Under the pieces are notes generated by a model. That model did not search any database and was not told where the DNA came from. It was given only the letters and a program-made list of their open reading frames with translations. DNA of 36,154 nucleotides from an uncultured Pelagibacteraceae bacterium. Its GTDB lineage: Bacteria > Pseudomonadota > Alphaproteobacteria > Pelagibacterales > Pelagibacteraceae. The position numbers and the translations under genes are program-made. The stretch's first letter is position 1. Each line of letters starts with the position of its first letter. Of the stretch, positions 16,678 through 25,404 are shown piece by piece. Location: the NCBI GenBank assembly GCA_902538445.1, contig CACBFE010000008.1, forward strand, positions 1 to 36,154, written 5' to 3'.

Positions 16678-17402
16678 TGAAAAAAATTAGGTTGGGTGTA
16701 AATATAGATCACGTTGCGACTGTTAGAAATGCAAGAGGTGAAATTTATCCAAGTCCTTTAAGAGCAGCATTATTAGCAGAAAAGCATGGAGCTGATTCTG
16801 TCACTATTCATTTAAGAGAAGACAGAAGACATATAAATGAATTTGATTTAAAAAAAATTATAAAAAAATTGAAGATTCCACTTAATCTCGAAATAGCTGC
16901 TACAAAAGAAATGCTCAAAATTGCATCAAGAAGCAAACCACCATTTATATGCATAGTTCCAGAAAAAAGGAAAGAAATCACTACAGAAGGAGGTCTTAAT
17001 TTAGATTTTAATAAAAATTTTTTAAAAATATTAATCAAGAAGTTAAAAAAAAAAAAATCTCGTATTAGCCTTTTTATAGAGCCAAGTTTAAAGGATTTAG
17101 AAGAAGCAAAAAAATTAGACGCAGATTGCGTTGAAATACACACAGGAAAAATTTGTAATCTCATAAATAAAAAAAAAGATTACAAAAGTGAATTTAATAG
17201 AATTCAGAAAGCAGTAAAAAAAGGCAATGATCTAGGTTTAGAGGTTCACGCGGGTCATGGCTTAACATATATTTCTGCTAAAATATTATCAAAGATAAAA
17301 GGAATACAAGAATTTAATATTGGCCATTTTCTTATCGGTGAATCAATTTTTGAAGGCATTCCGTCTACGATAAAAAAATTCAAGAAAATTTTAAAATCAT
17401 GA
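16677..17402 (+). CDS. pdxJ: pyridoxine 5'-phosphate synthase
   Basis: PdxJ condenses 1-deoxyxylulose 5-phosphate with 3-amino-1-hydroxyacetone phosphate to give PNP, the DXP-dependent vitamin B6 route. The 241 residues carry LGVNIDHVATVRNARG, DSVTIHLREDRRHI, the ICIVPEKR strand, VEIHTGKICN and EVHAGHGLTY. The gene contains an uninterrupted twelve-A tract at 17045-17056 coding for four lysines, and the reading frame stays intact across it. It overlaps acpS through ATGA at 17399-17402. Confidence 0.96.
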   Translation: MKKIRLGVNIDHVATVRNARGEIYPSPLRAALLAEKHGADSVTIHLREDRRHINEFDLKKIIKKLKIPLNLEIAATKEMLKIASRSKPPFICIVPEKRKEITTEGGLNLDFNKNFLKILIKKLKKKKSRISLFIEPSLKDLEEAKKLDADCVEIHTGKICNLINKKKDYKSEFNRIQKAVKKGNDLGLEVHAGHGLTYISAKILSKIKGIQEFNIGHFLIGESIFEGIPSTIKKFKKILKS

Positions 17403-17779
17403 ATATTTTTGGTATCGGTACTGATATTGTGAGCGTGAATAGAATAAAAAATTCTTTAAAAAATAAAAATTTTATAAGTCGTATTTTTAATGAAAAAGAA
17501 ATCCTTAAATGTAAAAGAATTAAAAATAGTTCTAATTGTTATGCTAAAAGATTTGCAGCAAAAGAGGCTTTTTCAAAAGCTTTGGGAACAGGAATATCTA
17601 ATGGTATAAATTTTAATGAGATTGTAATATTAAATAAAAGATCAGGTAAGCCATACATAAGCATTATTGGTCAAACTAAGAAAATACTTGATAAAAAATT
17701 TAAAAGAAAATCTAAAATTTCATTGTCTCTTTCTGATGAAGAAAAATATGCAGTTGCTTTCGTAACAATTTCAATATGA
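17399..17779 (+). CDS. acpS: holo-[acyl-carrier-protein] synthase
   Basis: AcpS transfers 4'-phosphopantetheine from CoA to acyl carrier protein. The 126-residue protein has the two magnesium-binding motifs GIGTDIVSVNRI at the N-terminus and KRFAAKEAFSKALGTGI in the middle, followed by the SLSLSDEEKYAVAFV strand. The length is normal. It is coupled to pdxJ and to lepB by ATGA overlaps, within the usual alphaproteobacterial pdxJ-acpS-lepB-rnc order. Confidence 0.95.
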   Translation: MNIFGIGTDIVSVNRIKNSLKNKNFISRIFNEKEILKCKRIKNSSNCYAKRFAAKEAFSKALGTGISNGINFNEIVILNKRSGKPYISIIGQTKKILDKKFKRKSKISLSLSDEEKYAVAFVTISI

Positions 17780-18516
17780 ACACAAAAAAAATTATTCATA
17801 CTATTTACGAAAATACTAAAACTTTAATAGGAGCTTTAATAATAGCAGTTTTAATCAGGTCACTTCTATTTCAACCTTTTTATATTCCATCTTCCTCTAT
17901 GGAACCTACTTTATTAGTTGGTGACCGTATATTTGTATCAAAGTATACTTATGGTTACAGTAAACATTCGTTTCCATTTAGTCCCAATATAACTAAAAAG
18001 CGTTTTTTTTCTAAATCACCCGAGAGAGGCGATTTAGTTGTTTTTAAAACTCCTCAAGATAATAGAACAGATTACATAAAAAGAATTATCGGATTACCTG
18101 GTGACTCAATCCAATTTGTTAACGGTGAAATATTTATTAACAACAATAAAATTTTGAGAGAAAAAATTGAAAATAAAAAGATTATAAGATGTGGAAATTT
18201 TATACTTGAAACTAATACTTACCTTGAAACGTTGCCTAATGGGTTAAAACATTTAGCAACTTATAGAAAAAAAGGTTCATTACAAAACACTCAAGTTTAT
18301 AAAGTCCCCGAAAATCATTATTTCTTAATTGGTGATAACCGAGATTGCTCAAAAGACAGCAGATATCTTGATAGCGTGGGATATGTTAATAATTTAAATT
18401 TAGTTGGAGAAGCTAAATTAATATTTTTTTCTAACGATACAAAAATAAGTAGCTTATTAAAATTTTGGAATATTAATAAATCATTTAGAGCTGAAAGATT
18501 ATTTAAAGGTTTATAA
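17776..18516 (+). CDS. lepB: signal peptidase I
   Basis: LepB is the inner-membrane serine protease that removes signal peptides from exported proteins. A single N-terminal transmembrane helix (about residues 16-32) precedes box B, PSSSMEPTL with catalytic Ser41. The general base is Lys102 in YIKRIIGLPGD. The later boxes FKTPQDNRTD and GDNRDCSKDSR are present. The length of 246 residues is typical of Alphaproteobacteria. The stop and the rnc start share one base. Confidence 0.96.
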   Translation: MNTKKIIHTIYENTKTLIGALIIAVLIRSLLFQPFYIPSSSMEPTLLVGDRIFVSKYTYGYSKHSFPFSPNITKKRFFSKSPERGDLVVFKTPQDNRTDYIKRIIGLPGDSIQFVNGEIFINNNKILREKIENKKIIRCGNFILETNTYLETLPNGLKHLATYRKKGSLQNTQVYKVPENHYFLIGDNRDCSKDSRYLDSVGYVNNLNLVGEAKLIFFSNDTKISSLLKFWNINKSFRAERLFKGL

Positions 18517-19181
18517 TGGAAAAAAAAATTAAGGAATTAGAAAAAATTATTAAATATAATTTTAAAAAAGTATCTTTGCTAGAAAAAGCACTAACTCATA
18601 AAAGTTACGATAATATTTCTAATAATGAAAAACTAGAGTTTTTAGGTGATAGAGTTTTAGGTTTAGTTATTTCTGAAAAACTTTTGGATAAATTCCCAGA
18701 AGAAAAAGAAGGAATAATTGATAAAAAATATGCCAATTTAGTAAACAAAAAAACATGCTTACTTATTGCAAGAAAGATTAACTTAAAAAAATTTATTTTA
18801 TTAGGGTCTTCACACAAAAAACTTGAGAGATCAGCTGATAAAATTATCAGTGATTGTTTAGAAGCTATCGTTGGTGCAATATATTTAGACGGGGGACTTA
18901 AGTCTGTGGAAAAATTTATTCTTAATTTTTGGGAAGAGTTTTTGATAAAGTCTACTGTAACTTTAATTGATTCAAAAACAAAACTCCAAGAATTTAGTTT
19001 AAAAAAATTTAAAGAACTTCCAAAGTACATTTTCTTTAAAAAAACGGGGCCACAACATAGGCCATTATTTAAAACTGAGGTGCAAATTCCTAATTCAAAA
19101 AAAATTATCGGCATTGGTTCATCCAAAAAAAACGCTCAACAAAACGCTGCCGCTAAGCTTTTAAAAATTTTGAATATATGA
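18516..19181 (+). CDS. rnc: ribonuclease III
   Basis: RNase III cleaves double-stranded RNA during rRNA processing and mRNA turnover. The 221-residue protein has the catalytic signature NEKLEFLGDRVLGL (Glu38, Asp45), a second acidic cluster in SDCLEAIVGAIYLDGG, and a C-terminal double-stranded RNA-binding domain (about residues 150-220) ending in KKNAQQNAAAKLL. The gene overlaps recO by ATGA at 19178-19181. In most Alphaproteobacteria era lies between rnc and recO; here it does not. Confidence 0.96.
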   Translation: MEKKIKELEKIIKYNFKKVSLLEKALTHKSYDNISNNEKLEFLGDRVLGLVISEKLLDKFPEEKEGIIDKKYANLVNKKTCLLIARKINLKKFILLGSSHKKLERSADKIISDCLEAIVGAIYLDGGLKSVEKFILNFWEEFLIKSTVTLIDSKTKLQEFSLKKFKELPKYIFFKKTGPQHRPLFKTEVQIPNSKKIIGIGSSKKNAQQNAAAKLLKILNI

Positions 19182-19858
19182 TTTGGGAAGATGAATGTTA
19201 CTTATTGTCTAAAAGGAAATTTAGAGAAAATGCAAATATTATTAATATTTTTTCCAAAAAAAAAGGTAAACTCGATGGTATAGTCTACGGCGGAACTTCA
19301 AGGAAGGTTAGAAATTACTTACAGATTTCAAATAAATTATATGTTTCACACACTTCTAAAAGTGAGAATAAAATGGGATATTTTAAAACAGAACTAATTA
19401 AACCAATTTCACCATTGTTCTTTAATGATAAGGAGAGAACTTCTGCATTAATTTCTATCTGCTCTTTATTAAATATTCTACTACCAGTCTCTCAACCTAA
19501 TAAAAAAATTTACAATTCTTTTGAAAAATTAATTAACTCCATTGATTTAGAAAATTGGATTTTTTTATTTATTTTTTTTGAAATCAATCTAATTAAAGAG
19601 TTAGGTTATGATACAAATTTAGCCGAACATTCGAATATTAATAATGTAAATAAAGATTTTCTCAAAATTAAAATTGATGGATATATTTATGAAATTCCAA
19701 ATTACTTAATACAAAAACAAATACCAAAAAAATTTACAAATTTACTTATTCGTAAATCACTCTATTTTACAAGACAAGTAATGCTAAATAAATTTTTTAT
19801 TCCAAATAATTTATTATTTCCAAAGTCTCGTATAATTCTTGAAAATTATTTTAATTAA
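19178..19858 (+). CDS. recO: DNA repair protein RecO
   Basis: RecO acts with RecF and RecR in loading RecA at gaps. The 226-residue protein has the OB-fold N-terminal pattern WEDECYLLSKRKFRENANIINIFSKKKGKLDGIVYGG seen in RecO, followed by a helical domain containing FFEINLIKELGYD. The zinc-binding cysteines of some RecO proteins are not visible, and conservation is low, as is usual for this family. It is the last gene of the dapA operon, and its end overlaps the convergent hemB by 8 bases. Confidence 0.85.
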   Translation: MIWEDECYLLSKRKFRENANIINIFSKKKGKLDGIVYGGTSRKVRNYLQISNKLYVSHTSKSENKMGYFKTELIKPISPLFFNDKERTSALISICSLLNILLPVSQPNKKIYNSFEKLINSIDLENWIFLFIFFEINLIKELGYDTNLAEHSNINNVNKDFLKIKIDGYIYEIPNYLIQKQIPKKFTNLLIRKSLYFTRQVMLNKFFIPNNLLFPKSRIILENYFN

Positions 19859-20846
19859 ATAAAATCTTTTTAGCTATATCTATTGCAAAGTAAGAAACAA
19901 TCGCTGAGGCACCAGCTCTTTTAAAACACATAAGACTTTCAATAATTGCTTCTTCATTTATTAATTTATTGTTAATTCCATTTTTTATTAAACTATATTC
20001 ACCTGAAACCTGATATGCTAAAACTGGAATTTTAAAATTATTCTTTACTTTTTGGATTACATCTAAATAAGGTAAGCCTGGTTTAACCATAACCATATCA
20101 GCGCCTTCTTTAATATCTAATGCAACTTCTCTTAAAGATTCATTGCTATTAGCAAAATCCATTTGGTAATTTTTTTTATTACTTTTTAAACTTTTTTTGG
20201 AACCGACTGCATCTCTAAAGGGACCATAGAAATTTGAGGCATATTTAACTGCATAAGAAAGAATTTGTACATCATAATATTTATTTTTATCAAGATATTT
20301 TCTTATTTTTCCAACACGCCCATCCATCATGTCAGATGGCGCTATAACATCACAACCCATTTGCGATTGAAGTAAAGCTTGTTTCATAAGAACATCAACA
20401 GTTTCATCATTAATTACGTAATTATTTTTAAGCAAACCGTCATGGCCATGAGTAGTATAAGGATCTAGTGCGACATCAGACATTATTCCAATATTATTCT
20501 TAAATCTTTTTTTTACATATCTTATAGCTTTACAAACTAAATTATCTTCATTTAATGCCTCTGTTCCAAATTTATCTTTCTTTTTATTTGGGGTTGAAGG
20601 AAAAAGAGCCACCATAGGTATTTTATATTTAATAATGTTATTTACAATCATTCCCAACTGATCAATAGAATGTCTATAAATACCAGGCATTGATTTTATA
20701 GGCTGCTTCTTATTTTTCCCCTCTAAAAGAAAGATCGGATATATTAAATCACTTGGTGATAAGCTGTTTTCTTGAATTAATTTTCTAGACCAGTTGTATT
20801 TTCTGGTTCTACGCAGCCTTAAATTAGGAAATTTTCCAATAATCAT
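19851..20846 (-). CDS. hemB: delta-aminolevulinic acid dehydratase (porphobilinogen synthase)
   Basis: HemB condenses two 5-aminolevulinate molecules to porphobilinogen for haem synthesis. The 331-residue TIM barrel has both Schiff-base lysines, Lys201 in SYAVKYASNFYGPFRDA and Lys255 in MVMVKPGLPYLD. The metal region reads DVALDPYTTHGHDG (from Asp124), with aspartates in place of the cysteines of zinc-type enzymes, so it should be a magnesium-type enzyme. AYQVSGEYSLI follows. The gene is alone on its strand. It faces the dioxygenase gene across 73 AT-rich bases that must hold both promoters. Confidence 0.96.
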   Translation of the reverse strand: MIIGKFPNLRLRRTRKYNWSRKLIQENSLSPSDLIYPIFLLEGKNKKQPIKSMPGIYRHSIDQLGMIVNNIIKYKIPMVALFPSTPNKKKDKFGTEALNEDNLVCKAIRYVKKRFKNNIGIMSDVALDPYTTHGHDGLLKNNYVINDETVDVLMKQALLQSQMGCDVIAPSDMMDGRVGKIRKYLDKNKYYDVQILSYAVKYASNFYGPFRDAVGSKKSLKSNKKNYQMDFANSNESLREVALDIKEGADMVMVKPGLPYLDVIQKVKNNFKIPVLAYQVSGEYSLIKNGINNKLINEEAIIESLMCFKRAGASAIVSYFAIDIAKKILFN

Positions 20847-20919
20847 GTTTTATTTAATTTATAATGCGACAAATGTATTATACAAATATACAGTACAAAG
20901 ATATAAATAACAATAACTC

Positions 20920-21561
20920 ATGACAACAGACTCAAATAATATTGTAAATTTAAATTTAAAAAAAGAAGAAAGAATTTTAAATTTTTCAGATTTTAAAAAA
21001 CAAAGTTTAAAATTTGATATTGTTAAACTTCAAGAAGCTTATAAGCAAATAATTCAAACTAAAAAATTTGATGATGGCGGTGGTATTTCTCATTTTGGTG
21101 CGATTTGTTTAACTAGAAAGCCAGGTGACCCAGAGTCGGTGAAAGGGCATAAAGCTAGAGGTATTTATTGGACCAAACCAGACAAATCAGGAAAAGAAGT
21201 TTCTAGAGACGTAAAAATAGATGAAGCTGAATATACAGAATTCATTCCGGATTATGAAAATACTTATTTTAAGGAAGTGTTTGATATTTTATCATCAAAA
21301 TATAAGTTAGGCAGAGTAAGAATTTTATTAAAAGAACCCAGATCAACTTTAAGTTGGCACAGAGATCCAGAACCAAGATTGCATATCCCTATAATTACAA
21401 ATCCAGGTTGTTTAATGGTTATAGATAATGTCGCAAAACATATGCCAGCAGATGGATCCGTTTGGATTACAAATAACACGAAGTATCACAATGCATTTAA
21501 TGGAGGTGAAGAAAATAGAGTTCATCTTGTTGCTTGTGTATTAGATTATAAATTTAATTAA
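20920..21561 (+). CDS. putative 2-oxoglutarate/Fe(II) dioxygenase, aspartyl/asparaginyl beta-hydroxylase-like
   Basis: This 213-residue protein has no transmembrane segment or signal peptide. It carries an iron-binding facial triad pattern: His147 and Asp149 in LSWHRDPEPRLHIPI, and His190 in NTKYHNAFNGG, followed by Arg200 in ENRVHLVACV, placed to bind the 2-oxoglutarate carboxylate. These fit the AspH/Asp_Arg_Hydrox double-stranded beta-helix. The segment LLKEPRSTLSWHRD resembles that family as well. The substrate is unknown and the neighbours (hemB divergent, rpiB 1 base downstream) give no clue. It could act on a protein side chain or a small molecule. Confidence 0.72.
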   Translation: MTTDSNNIVNLNLKKEERILNFSDFKKQSLKFDIVKLQEAYKQIIQTKKFDDGGGISHFGAICLTRKPGDPESVKGHKARGIYWTKPDKSGKEVSRDVKIDEAEYTEFIPDYENTYFKEVFDILSSKYKLGRVRILLKEPRSTLSWHRDPEPRLHIPIITNPGCLMVIDNVAKHMPADGSVWITNNTKYHNAFNGGEENRVHLVACVLDYKFN

Positions 21562-21562
21562 A

Positions 21563-22000
21563 TTGAGTTTTTTATTTAAAAAAATTTGTATAGCCTCAGA
21601 CCATGCTGGTTTTGATTTAAAAGAGATAATTAAAAATCATTTAATTGATAAACATGTGTCAATTTTTGACTTAGGTCCATACGAAAACAAATCAGTTGAT
21701 TATCCTGATTACGCGAAAAAGCTAGCTAAGCGAGTCAAAGCTAAAAAAAGTGATATGGGAATCTTAGTGTGCGGATCTGGAACAGGTATGGCTATAAGTG
21801 CTAATAAAATCAAAGATATAAGAGCAGCTGTTTGCTATAATCTAAAGTCTACAAGATTGTCTAGACAGCACAATAATGCTAATATAATAGCATTAGGATC
21901 AAGATTAACAAAAAAAAGTCTATCTTTAAAATTAGTAGAGCTTTTTTTAAAAACTAAATTTGAAGGTGGAAGACATTTAAAAAGGATAAAAAAAATATAA
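21563..22000 (+). CDS. rpiB: ribose 5-phosphate isomerase B
   Basis: RpiB interconverts ribose 5-phosphate and ribulose 5-phosphate. The 145-residue protein has the LacA/RpiB pattern [33 protein letters not shown] and [17 protein letters not shown], with catalytic Cys70. The only plausible start is TTG at 21563, because no ATG or GTG precedes the conserved ASDHAG motif in this frame. It lies 1 base after the dioxygenase stop and shares its last base with the glyA ATG. RpiB next to glyA is common in Alphaproteobacteria. Confidence 0.93.
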   Translation: MSFLFKKICIASDHAGFDLKEIIKNHLIDKHVSIFDLGPYENKSVDYPDYAKKLAKRVKAKKSDMGILVCGSGTGMAISANKIKDIRAAVCYNLKSTRLSRQHNNANIIALGSRLTKKSLSLKLVELFLKTKFEGGRHLKRIKKI

Positions 22001-23298
22001 TGTCAGTAATTAAAATAGATAAATATTTAAATAGTTTCTTTAAGCTAAAATTACAAGACGCAGACAAAGAACTTTATGACTCAATAAATAAAGAATTTTC
22101 TAGACAGCAAAACCATATCGAATTAATTGCTTCAGAAAATATTGTTTCAAAAGCAGTTTTAGAGGCTCAAGGTTCAGTTTTAACTAATAAATATGCAGAA
22201 GGCTATCCTGGAAAAAGATATTATGGTGGATGTGAACACGTAGATGTTTCAGAAAATTTAGCAATAGAAAGAGCAAAAAAATTATTTGATTGTAAATTTG
22301 CAAATGTGCAACCTCATTCTGGTGCCCAAGCTAATGGCGCTGTTTATTTAGCGTTGTTAAAACCGGGAGATACTACATTAGCAATGAGTCTGAATTCAGG
22401 TGGACATTTAACTCATGGAGCCAAACCAGCTCAATCAGGAAAATGGTTCAATGCTTTACATTATGAAGTAAATAAAGAAACTGGTCTAATTGATTATGAA
22501 AGTGTAGAAAAACTTGCTGTACAAAATAAACCGAAACTTATTATTGCAGGTGGTAGTGCTTACTCAAGAATTATTGATTTTAAAAAATTTCGTGAAATTT
22601 GTGATAAAGTTGGTGCATATCTCTTAGTAGACATGGCTCACTTCTCAGGTTTAGTCGCTGGAGGCGCGTATCCAAATCCGACCAAATATGCAGATGTAGT
22701 AACATCAACTACACATAAAGTTTTACGAGGTCCAAGAGGTGGAATTATTCTTTCCAACAAAGAAGAATTAATTAAAAAGTTTAATAGCGCAATTTTTCCT
22801 GGTTTGCAGGGAGGACCTTTGATGCATGTGATAGCAGCTAAAGCTGTTTGTTTTAAAGAGGCTTTATCAGATGATTTTAAAATTTATACAAAAAATGTAA
22901 TAAAAAATGCCAAGGTTTTATCTGAAAGTTTGACAAAAAAAGGTTTTAAAATCTTTTCGGGTGGCACAGACACTCACTTAATGTTGCTTGATTTAAGATC
23001 TTTCAACGTTACTGGTAAAGATGCTCAAGCTTCTTTAGGAAATGCAAATATTACATGCAATAAAAACGGTATACCTTTTGACACTGAGAGCCCAATGATA
23101 ACATCAGGAATAAGATTAGGAACTCCAGCATGTACTACGAGAGGTTTTAAAGAAAATGAATTTAAATTAATTGCAGATTTAATACATAAAGTTGTTAAAG
23201 GTTTAAGTGAAAATAAGTCTGATAATTCAAAAATAGAAAAAGAAGTTCAGAAAGAGATAATCGATCTTTGTGCTGCTTTTCCTATATATAATAACTAA
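22000..23298 (+). CDS. glyA: serine hydroxymethyltransferase
   Basis: GlyA interconverts serine and glycine, feeding one-carbon units to tetrahydrofolate. The 432-residue PLP enzyme has [40 protein letters not shown], and the PLP lysine Lys240 in [32 protein letters not shown] and [15 protein letters not shown] follow. All expected motifs and the length are normal. Glycine and serine metabolism is notable in SAR11, but I see no glycine riboswitch upstream here, as the gene begins on the rpiB stop codon. Confidence 0.98.
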   Translation: MSVIKIDKYLNSFFKLKLQDADKELYDSINKEFSRQQNHIELIASENIVSKAVLEAQGSVLTNKYAEGYPGKRYYGGCEHVDVSENLAIERAKKLFDCKFANVQPHSGAQANGAVYLALLKPGDTTLAMSLNSGGHLTHGAKPAQSGKWFNALHYEVNKETGLIDYESVEKLAVQNKPKLIIAGGSAYSRIIDFKKFREICDKVGAYLLVDMAHFSGLVAGGAYPNPTKYADVVTSTTHKVLRGPRGGIILSNKEELIKKFNSAIFPGLQGGPLMHVIAAKAVCFKEALSDDFKIYTKNVIKNAKVLSESLTKKGFKIFSGGTDTHLMLLDLRSFNVTGKDAQASLGNANITCNKNGIPFDTESPMITSGIRLGTPACTTRGFKENEFKLIADLIHKVVKGLSENKSDNSKIEKEVQKEIIDLCAAFPIYNN

Positions 23299-23305
23299 GT
23301 AAATT

Positions 23306-23767
23306 ATGCTTTGTCCCTTTTGTAGAGAAAAAGACACTTCTGTAGTTGACTCCAGACCTACCGAAGATGGCACGGCCATAAGAAGAAGAAGGCTTTGTGG
23401 TTGCGATAGAAAAGAGAGATTTACAACATTTGAAAGAGTTCAATTTCAAGAACTAACTGTTATTAAAGGTAACGGTAAGAGAGAACCATTTGATAGAGAC
23501 AAAATTTCTAAATCAATAAGAATTGCTACAAGAAAAAGACCAATAGACTCTGAAACAATTGAAAAATTTATTTCTAAAATAGTAAGAAATCTTGAAGGAC
23601 TTGGTGAAAGTGAGATACCTACACCGACAATAGGTAAATTTATTATGGATGGACTGTCTTCTTTAGATAAAGTTGCTTACGTTCGTTTTGCTTCTGTTTA
23701 TAAGAATTTTAAAGAAGCGAAAGATTTTGAACAGTTTGTGGGCAATTTAGATGACAAAAAATCATAA
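23306..23767 (+). CDS. nrdR: transcriptional repressor NrdR
   Basis: NrdR is a zinc- and ATP/dATP-sensing repressor of ribonucleotide reductase genes. The 153-residue protein has an N-terminal zinc ribbon and an ATP-cone ([23 protein letters not shown]). The first knuckle CPFC (Cys3, Cys6) is normal. The second reads CGCDRKERF, with Cys31 and Cys33, instead of the usual CxxC at 31 and 34 directly before RF, and has one extra residue. The glyA-nrdR-ribD order is typical of Alphaproteobacteria. The gene overlaps ribD by 17 bases. Confidence 0.92.
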   Translation: MLCPFCREKDTSVVDSRPTEDGTAIRRRRLCGCDRKERFTTFERVQFQELTVIKGNGKREPFDRDKISKSIRIATRKRPIDSETIEKFISKIVRNLEGLGESEIPTPTIGKFIMDGLSSLDKVAYVRFASVYKNFKEAKDFEQFVGNLDDKKS

Positions 23768-24814
23768 TAACTTTCTTAATTTTGCTTTCCATTTAGCAGA
23801 GAAAAATTTAGGTAAAACTAAACTAAATCCATCTGTAGGCTCTGTGGTTGTTAAAAATGGTGAAGTTATATCATCAGCTATTACTTCACTAAATGGAAGA
23901 CCCCATTCAGAATTTAATGCCCTAAATAATTTAAAAAACTGTTCTGGGGCTACTTTATACACAACTTTAGAGCCATGTACTCATAAAGGTAAAACACCAC
24001 CTTGTGTAAGTATAATTATAAAAAAAAAAATCAAGAAAGTCTATTATGCCTTTGAAGATCCCGATTTTAGAACTTATAAAAAAGCAAAAAAAATTTTAAA
24101 TTCAAACGGAATAAAAGCAAAATTAATAACTAATAAAAAATATGGTAAATTTTATAACAGTTATTTTTTGAATAAAAAATTTTTTATTCCTTTTACATCA
24201 GCTAAAATCGCAATATCTAAAGATTATCTGTCGATTCATAAAAAAAATAAATGGATTACAAATTATAGATCAAGAAGTGTTGCACATTTTCTGAGAAATA
24301 ATCACGATTGTATTCTATCTACATCGAAATCAATAAACCTAGATGATTCTTTGCTGAATTGTAGGATAAATGGATTAAATAACTATAAACCAGATTTATT
24401 TATAATTGATTTAAAATTAAGATTAAAAAAAAAGTTATCATTAATAAACTTAATTAAGAAAAGAAATACATATTTAATTACTTATAAAAAAATGTAAAAA
24501 AAATTAAAGTATTTAAAAATATGGGTTATAAAATTATTTTAATAAACCAATTAGAAAATAAAAAAGATTATATGAATTTATTAAAAAAAATTTATAAACT
24601 TGGTTACTCAAGAATGTTAGTAGAAACCGGATTGACTTTTTTAAACTTTTTACTAAAAAATAAATTTATCAATAACTTATATATTTTTAAAAGTAGCACA
24701 AAACTTGGTAATAGAGGAAAAAATAATTCAAGCATTCAAATACTAAAAAATATTTCGAAAAAACAAATTAAGATAAATTTAAACGGTGATAAACTTTATA
24801 AAAAAGAATTTTAA
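23751..24814 (+). pseudogene. ribD: ribD (deaminase/reductase) split by a one-base frameshift at an A7 tract
   Basis: RibD performs deamination and reduction of the pyrimidine intermediate in riboflavin synthesis. The first frame (23751-24497, 248 residues) holds the deaminase zinc motif GRPHSEFNAL and LEPCTHKGKTPPC, then the start of the reductase domain (FIPFTSAKIAIS). It stops at TAA 24495-24497. The reductase continues in another frame, open from 24488, with YKLGYSRMLVETGLTFLNFLL, NLYIFKSSTKLG and a stop at 24814. One more A in the seven-A run at 24486-24492 would give YKKNVKKIKVFKNMGYK and one continuous protein of about 354 residues. The second half could start at ATG 24521, but alone it would lack part of the reductase fold. 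Mutation, assembly error and slippage are all possible. Confidence 0.88.
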
Positions 24815-24816
24815 AC

Positions 24817-25404
24817 ATGTTTAATGGAATAATATTTAATACTGGAATTATTAAAAGTATAAAAAAAAATAAAAATAGTATATATGTTGGTATTAAATCA
24901 AAAATAAAATTTAAAAAAAATGATGTTGGCTCATCCATTAGTTGTGATGGTGTTTGCCTAACAGTTGATCAAATCCATAAAGATACAATCTATTTTTACA
25001 TTTCTAGTGAAACTTTAAAAAGATCACATTTTAGAAATATCAAAATTAATCAAGAAATAAATTTAGAAAAGTCTTTAACCTATGGTGTTAAAGTATCTGG
25101 ACATTTTACTCAAGGTCATGTGGATACTATTGCTAAAATTAAAAATATTAAACTTTTAGATAAAACTTGGGTTATAAAATTTAAGATTTTAGATAAAAGA
25201 TTAAATAAATTTTTGGTTGAAAAAGCTTCAATATCAATCAATGGGATTTCACTTACTATCTCAAAAATTTTTCTAAATTATTTTGAGATAAATGTTATTC
25301 CGCACACGTTACGACTCACTAATCTAAAGAATTTAAAATCAAATAGCTTAGTAAATGTAGAATTAGATATATTGAGCAAATATATGTATAAATTTTCAAA
25401 CTAA
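24817..25404 (+). CDS. ribE: riboflavin synthase alpha subunit
   Basis: This enzyme dismutates two 6,7-dimethyl-8-ribityllumazine molecules into riboflavin and the pyrimidine precursor. The 195 residues form two lumazine-binding repeats: MFNGIIFNTGIIKSI, SISCDGVCLTV and FTQGHVDTIAKI in the first half, then KASISINGISLTISKI and NVIPHTLRLTNL in the second. The start lies 2 bases after the ribD stop, and the stop is directly adjacent to the ribBX ATG. The C-terminus is short but complete. Confidence 0.95.
   Translation: MFNGIIFNTGIIKSIKKNKNSIYVGIKSKIKFKKNDVGSSISCDGVCLTVDQIHKDTIYFYISSETLKRSHFRNIKINQEINLEKSLTYGVKVSGHFTQGHVDTIAKIKNIKLLDKTWVIKFKILDKRLNKFLVEKASISINGISLTISKIFLNYFEINVIPHTLRLTNLKNLKSNSLVNVELDILSKYMYKFSN

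Noticed and set aside
20847-20919. Specific promoters for hemB and the dioxygenase gene
   Set aside because: Several TATAAA- and TTGNNN-like hexamers occur on both strands with no clearly best pair, so none was called.
24521-24814. Separate small gene downstream of ribD
   Set aside because: Its sequence is the continuation of the RibD reductase domain and the frame is open upstream to 24488, so it is treated as the second part of a frameshifted ribD.
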